From positions 1 to 7,740 of the forward strand of contig JASLDQ010000263.1 of assembly GCA_030151505.1 (NCBI GenBank): a DNA stretch of 7,740 nt. The letters run 5' to 3'. The position numbers and the translations under genes were made by a program. The stretch's first letter is position 1, and the number at the start of each line of letters is the position of its first letter. This document shows positions 6,347 through 7,740 of this stretch, in pieces. This DNA comes from Chromobacteriaceae bacterium. Lineage in GTDB: Bacteria > Pseudomonadota > Gammaproteobacteria > Burkholderiales > Aquaspirillaceae. The notes beneath the pieces were generated by a model. It did no database searches. It was not told the origin of the DNA and worked only from the letters and a program-made list of their open reading frames with translations.

Positions 6347-6712
6347 ATGCCTCAACTCACGCTGGAATATACCCGCAACCTGCCGCAGTTCGATGCCGCT
6401 GCCGTGCTGCCGCAACTCAACCGTTTTCTGGCCGACTCCGGCCACTTCAAGGAAGTGGATATCAAGAGCCGCGCCGTTGGTTTCGATACGTTCGTGATCG
6501 GCACGGCGCCGGAGGCCCGGGCCTTCGTCCTGGTCAAGCTGGCGATCCTGAGCGGCCGCAGCCTTGAAGTGCGGCGGGAACTGTCCGACGGCGTGCTGGC
6601 GGTGCTCAGGGACGCCTGTGCGTGGCCCGGCGATGTTCGGGTCCAGCTTTGCGTCGAAATCCTTGAAATGGAGCGCGAAAGCTACGGCAAGGTCAGCGTC
6701 GGCGCGGCCTGA
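6347..6712 (+). CDS. 5-carboxymethyl-2-hydroxymuconate isomerase family protein (tautomerase superfamily)
   Basis: A 121-residue protein of the CHMI family. Characterised members convert 5-carboxymethyl-2-hydroxymuconate to its oxo isomer in homoprotocatechuate (4-hydroxyphenylacetate) breakdown. The mature protein would begin with Pro after Met removal (MPQLTLEY), the catalytic base of the superfamily. Other family landmarks are KSRAVGFDTF (40-49, basic pair conserved), GRSLEVRREL (70-79) and a C-terminal VEILEMERESYGK (103-115). Length is close to the E. coli enzyme (about 126). ATG 6347 is chosen because the N-terminal Pro must be exposed; the same frame is open up to 5927, but that extension resembles nothing and would block catalysis. 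GGA about seven bases upstream is a modest ribosome binding site. The gene stands alone, with no other homoprotocatechuate genes visible, so its true substrate may differ. Confidence 0.87.
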   Translation: MPQLTLEYTRNLPQFDAAAVLPQLNRFLADSGHFKEVDIKSRAVGFDTFVIGTAPEARAFVLVKLAILSGRSLEVRRELSDGVLAVLRDACAWPGDVRVQLCVEILEMERESYGKVSVGAA

Positions 6713-6741
6713 ACAACGCCTGCACCGCTTGCGGCGCGCGA

Positions 6742-6772
6742 AAAAACGGGATGGCCAAGCCATCCCGTTTTT
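6742..6772. terminator. Strong bidirectional intrinsic terminator
   Basis: A 14-base perfect inverted repeat (AAAAACGGGATGGC at 6742-6755, its complement at 6759-6772) encloses a three-base CAA loop. The GC core is nine pairs. It is flanked by five Ts on the plus strand and six on the minus strand, so it can stop transcripts from both sides. It lies 29 bases after the isomerase stop and 22 bases after the aldolase stop, exactly between the two convergent genes. Confidence 0.95.
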
Positions 6773-6794
6773 GTTTGCCCGTCGATGCGACCGA

Positions 6795-7740
6795 TCAGGC
6801 GGCGCGTTGCTGCAGCAGGTCCAGTGCCACGTCCACGATCATGTCCTCCTGACCGCCGACCATGCGGCGACGGCCCAGCTCGACCAGGATGTCGATGGCC
6901 GGGATGCCGTACTTGGCCGAGGCCGCTTCGGCATGGCGCAGGAAGCTGGAGTACACCCCGGCGTAGCCCAGCGCCAGGGTCTCGCGGTCCACCCGCACTG
7001 GACGGTCCTGCAGCGGGCGCACCAGGTCTTCGGCGGCGTCGATCAGCTTGCGCACGTCGCAGCCGTGGTTCAGGCCCATGCGGTCGACCGCGGCGATGAA
7101 CACTTCCAGCGGCGCGTTGCCGGCGCCCGCGCCCATGCCGGCCAGGCTGGCGTCGATGCGGTCGCAGCCGTGCTCCAGCGCAACGATGGAGTTGGCCACC
7201 CCCAGGCTCAAGTTGTGGTGGGCGTGCATGCCGGTCTGGGTTTCCGGCTTGAGCACGTCCTTCACCGCCTTGAAGCGGTCGGCGATGTCGTACATGTTTT
7301 GCGCGCCGCCGGAATCCACCACGTAGATACACTCTGCGCCGTAGTTTTCCATCAGCTTGGCCTGACGGGCCAGCTCGGCCGGGCTGACCATGTGCGACAT
7401 CATCAGGAAGCCGACGGTGTCCATGCCGAGCTTGCGGGCGTATTCGATGTGCTGCTTCGATACGTCCGCTTCCGAGCAGTGGGTCGCCACGCGCACGGTG
7501 CGGGCCCCGGCGTTGTAGGCGGCCTGCAAGTCGTGCACCGTGCCGATGCCGGGCAGCAGCAAAGTGGCGACGCGGGCGCGCTTGAGCACGCCGGCGACCG
7601 CCTCGATCCATTCCAGATCGGTGTGGGCGCCGAAGCCGTAGTTGAAGCTCGAACCTTGCAGGCCGTCGCCGTGGGCGACTTCGATGCTGTCCACGCCGGC
7701 GTCGTCCAGCGCCTTGGCGATGGCCACCGCCTGCTCCAGC
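6795..7740 (-). CDS. dmpG: 4-hydroxy-2-oxovalerate aldolase (DmpG/BphI/MhpE type), N-terminus outside the window
   Basis: The visible 314 codons (first full codon at 7739, reading [11 protein letters not shown]) are the bulk of a class II, metal-dependent aldolase that splits 4-hydroxy-2-oxovalerate into pyruvate and acetaldehyde, a late step of catechol-type meta-cleavage. Landmarks by fragment residue are HGDG (23-26), LLLPGIGTV (60-68), [12 protein letters not shown] (83-94), the metal-binding HAHHN (His172 and His174, matching His200/His202 of the DmpG family), [14 protein letters not shown] (201-214), and the end-domain [11 protein letters not shown] and [12 protein letters not shown]. 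About 28 N-terminal residues, including the catalytic RDG motif, lie beyond 7740; the GTG at 7727 is internal, not the start. Family members channel acetaldehyde to an acylating acetaldehyde dehydrogenase, usually encoded just upstream and thus expected past the right edge. Nothing indicates a defect. The symbol dmpG is by family; mhpE is used for the E. coli form. Confidence 0.95.
   Translation of the reverse strand, partial: LEQAVAIAKALDDAGVDSIEVAHGDGLQGSSFNYGFGAHTDLEWIEAVAGVLKRARVATLLLPGIGTVHDLQAAYNAGARTVRVATHCSEADVSKQHIEYARKLGMDTVGFLMMSHMVSPAELARQAKLMENYGAECIYVVDSGGAQNMYDIADRFKAVKDVLKPETQTGMHAHHNLSLGVANSIVALEHGCDRIDASLAGMGAGAGNAPLEVFIAAVDRMGLNHGCDVRKLIDAAEDLVRPLQDRPVRVDRETLALGYAGVYSSFLRHAEAASAKYGIPAIDILVELGRRRMVGGQEDMIVDVALDLLQQRAA

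Noticed and set aside
6795..7727. GTG at 7727 as the start of the aldolase
   Set aside because: The frame continues upstream as LEQA, matching the family helix before this point, and the essential N-terminal RDG motif would be missing. The gene is cut by the window edge.

Overview
The window is GC-rich chromosomal DNA from a proteobacterium. A betaproteobacterium of the Neisseriales/Chromobacteriaceae type is my best guess, but it rests only on the general look of the proteins and on codon use. No rRNA, tRNA, insertion sequence, CRISPR array or phage gene was seen.

Left two thirds, minus strand, transcribed right to left: a D-2-hydroxyacid dehydrogenase of the hydroxypyruvate/glycerate type (4916-5860), a 160-base gap, a 1343-residue single-module NRPS (724-4755), and a small Sfp-like 4'-phosphopantetheinyl transferase (188-727) whose GTG start overlaps the NRPS stop by four bases. 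The NRPS has the layout adenylation - carrier - TM pair - C1 - TM pair - C2 - TM pair - C3. This is the architecture of the membrane synthetases that make isopeptide-linked homopolymers of basic amino acids (Pls for epsilon-poly-lysine, PosA for delta-poly-ornithine). The transferase would load phosphopantetheine on the carrier serine (Ser567). The adenylation domain would charge one amino acid, and the three membrane-anchored C domains would polymerise it. The binding-pocket residues include an acid where basic-amino-acid domains carry one, so a cationic poly(amino acid) is the leading guess for the product. A possible further minus-strand gene begins at base 47 and runs off the left edge.

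Centre right: a 486-base divergent gap (5861-6346) holds no convincing gene, but two potential stem-loops.

Right: a plus-strand tautomerase-superfamily gene (5-carboxymethyl-2-hydroxymuconate isomerase family, 6347-6712) converges on a minus-strand 4-hydroxy-2-oxovalerate aldolase (6795 to beyond 7740, N-terminus missing). A strong bidirectional terminator (6742-6772) separates them. The aldolase belongs to aromatic meta-cleavage catabolism and has no evident link to the NRPS locus.

The most interesting part is the NRPS-transferase pair: the enzyme class is known, but the polymer made here cannot be read with certainty and may be new.
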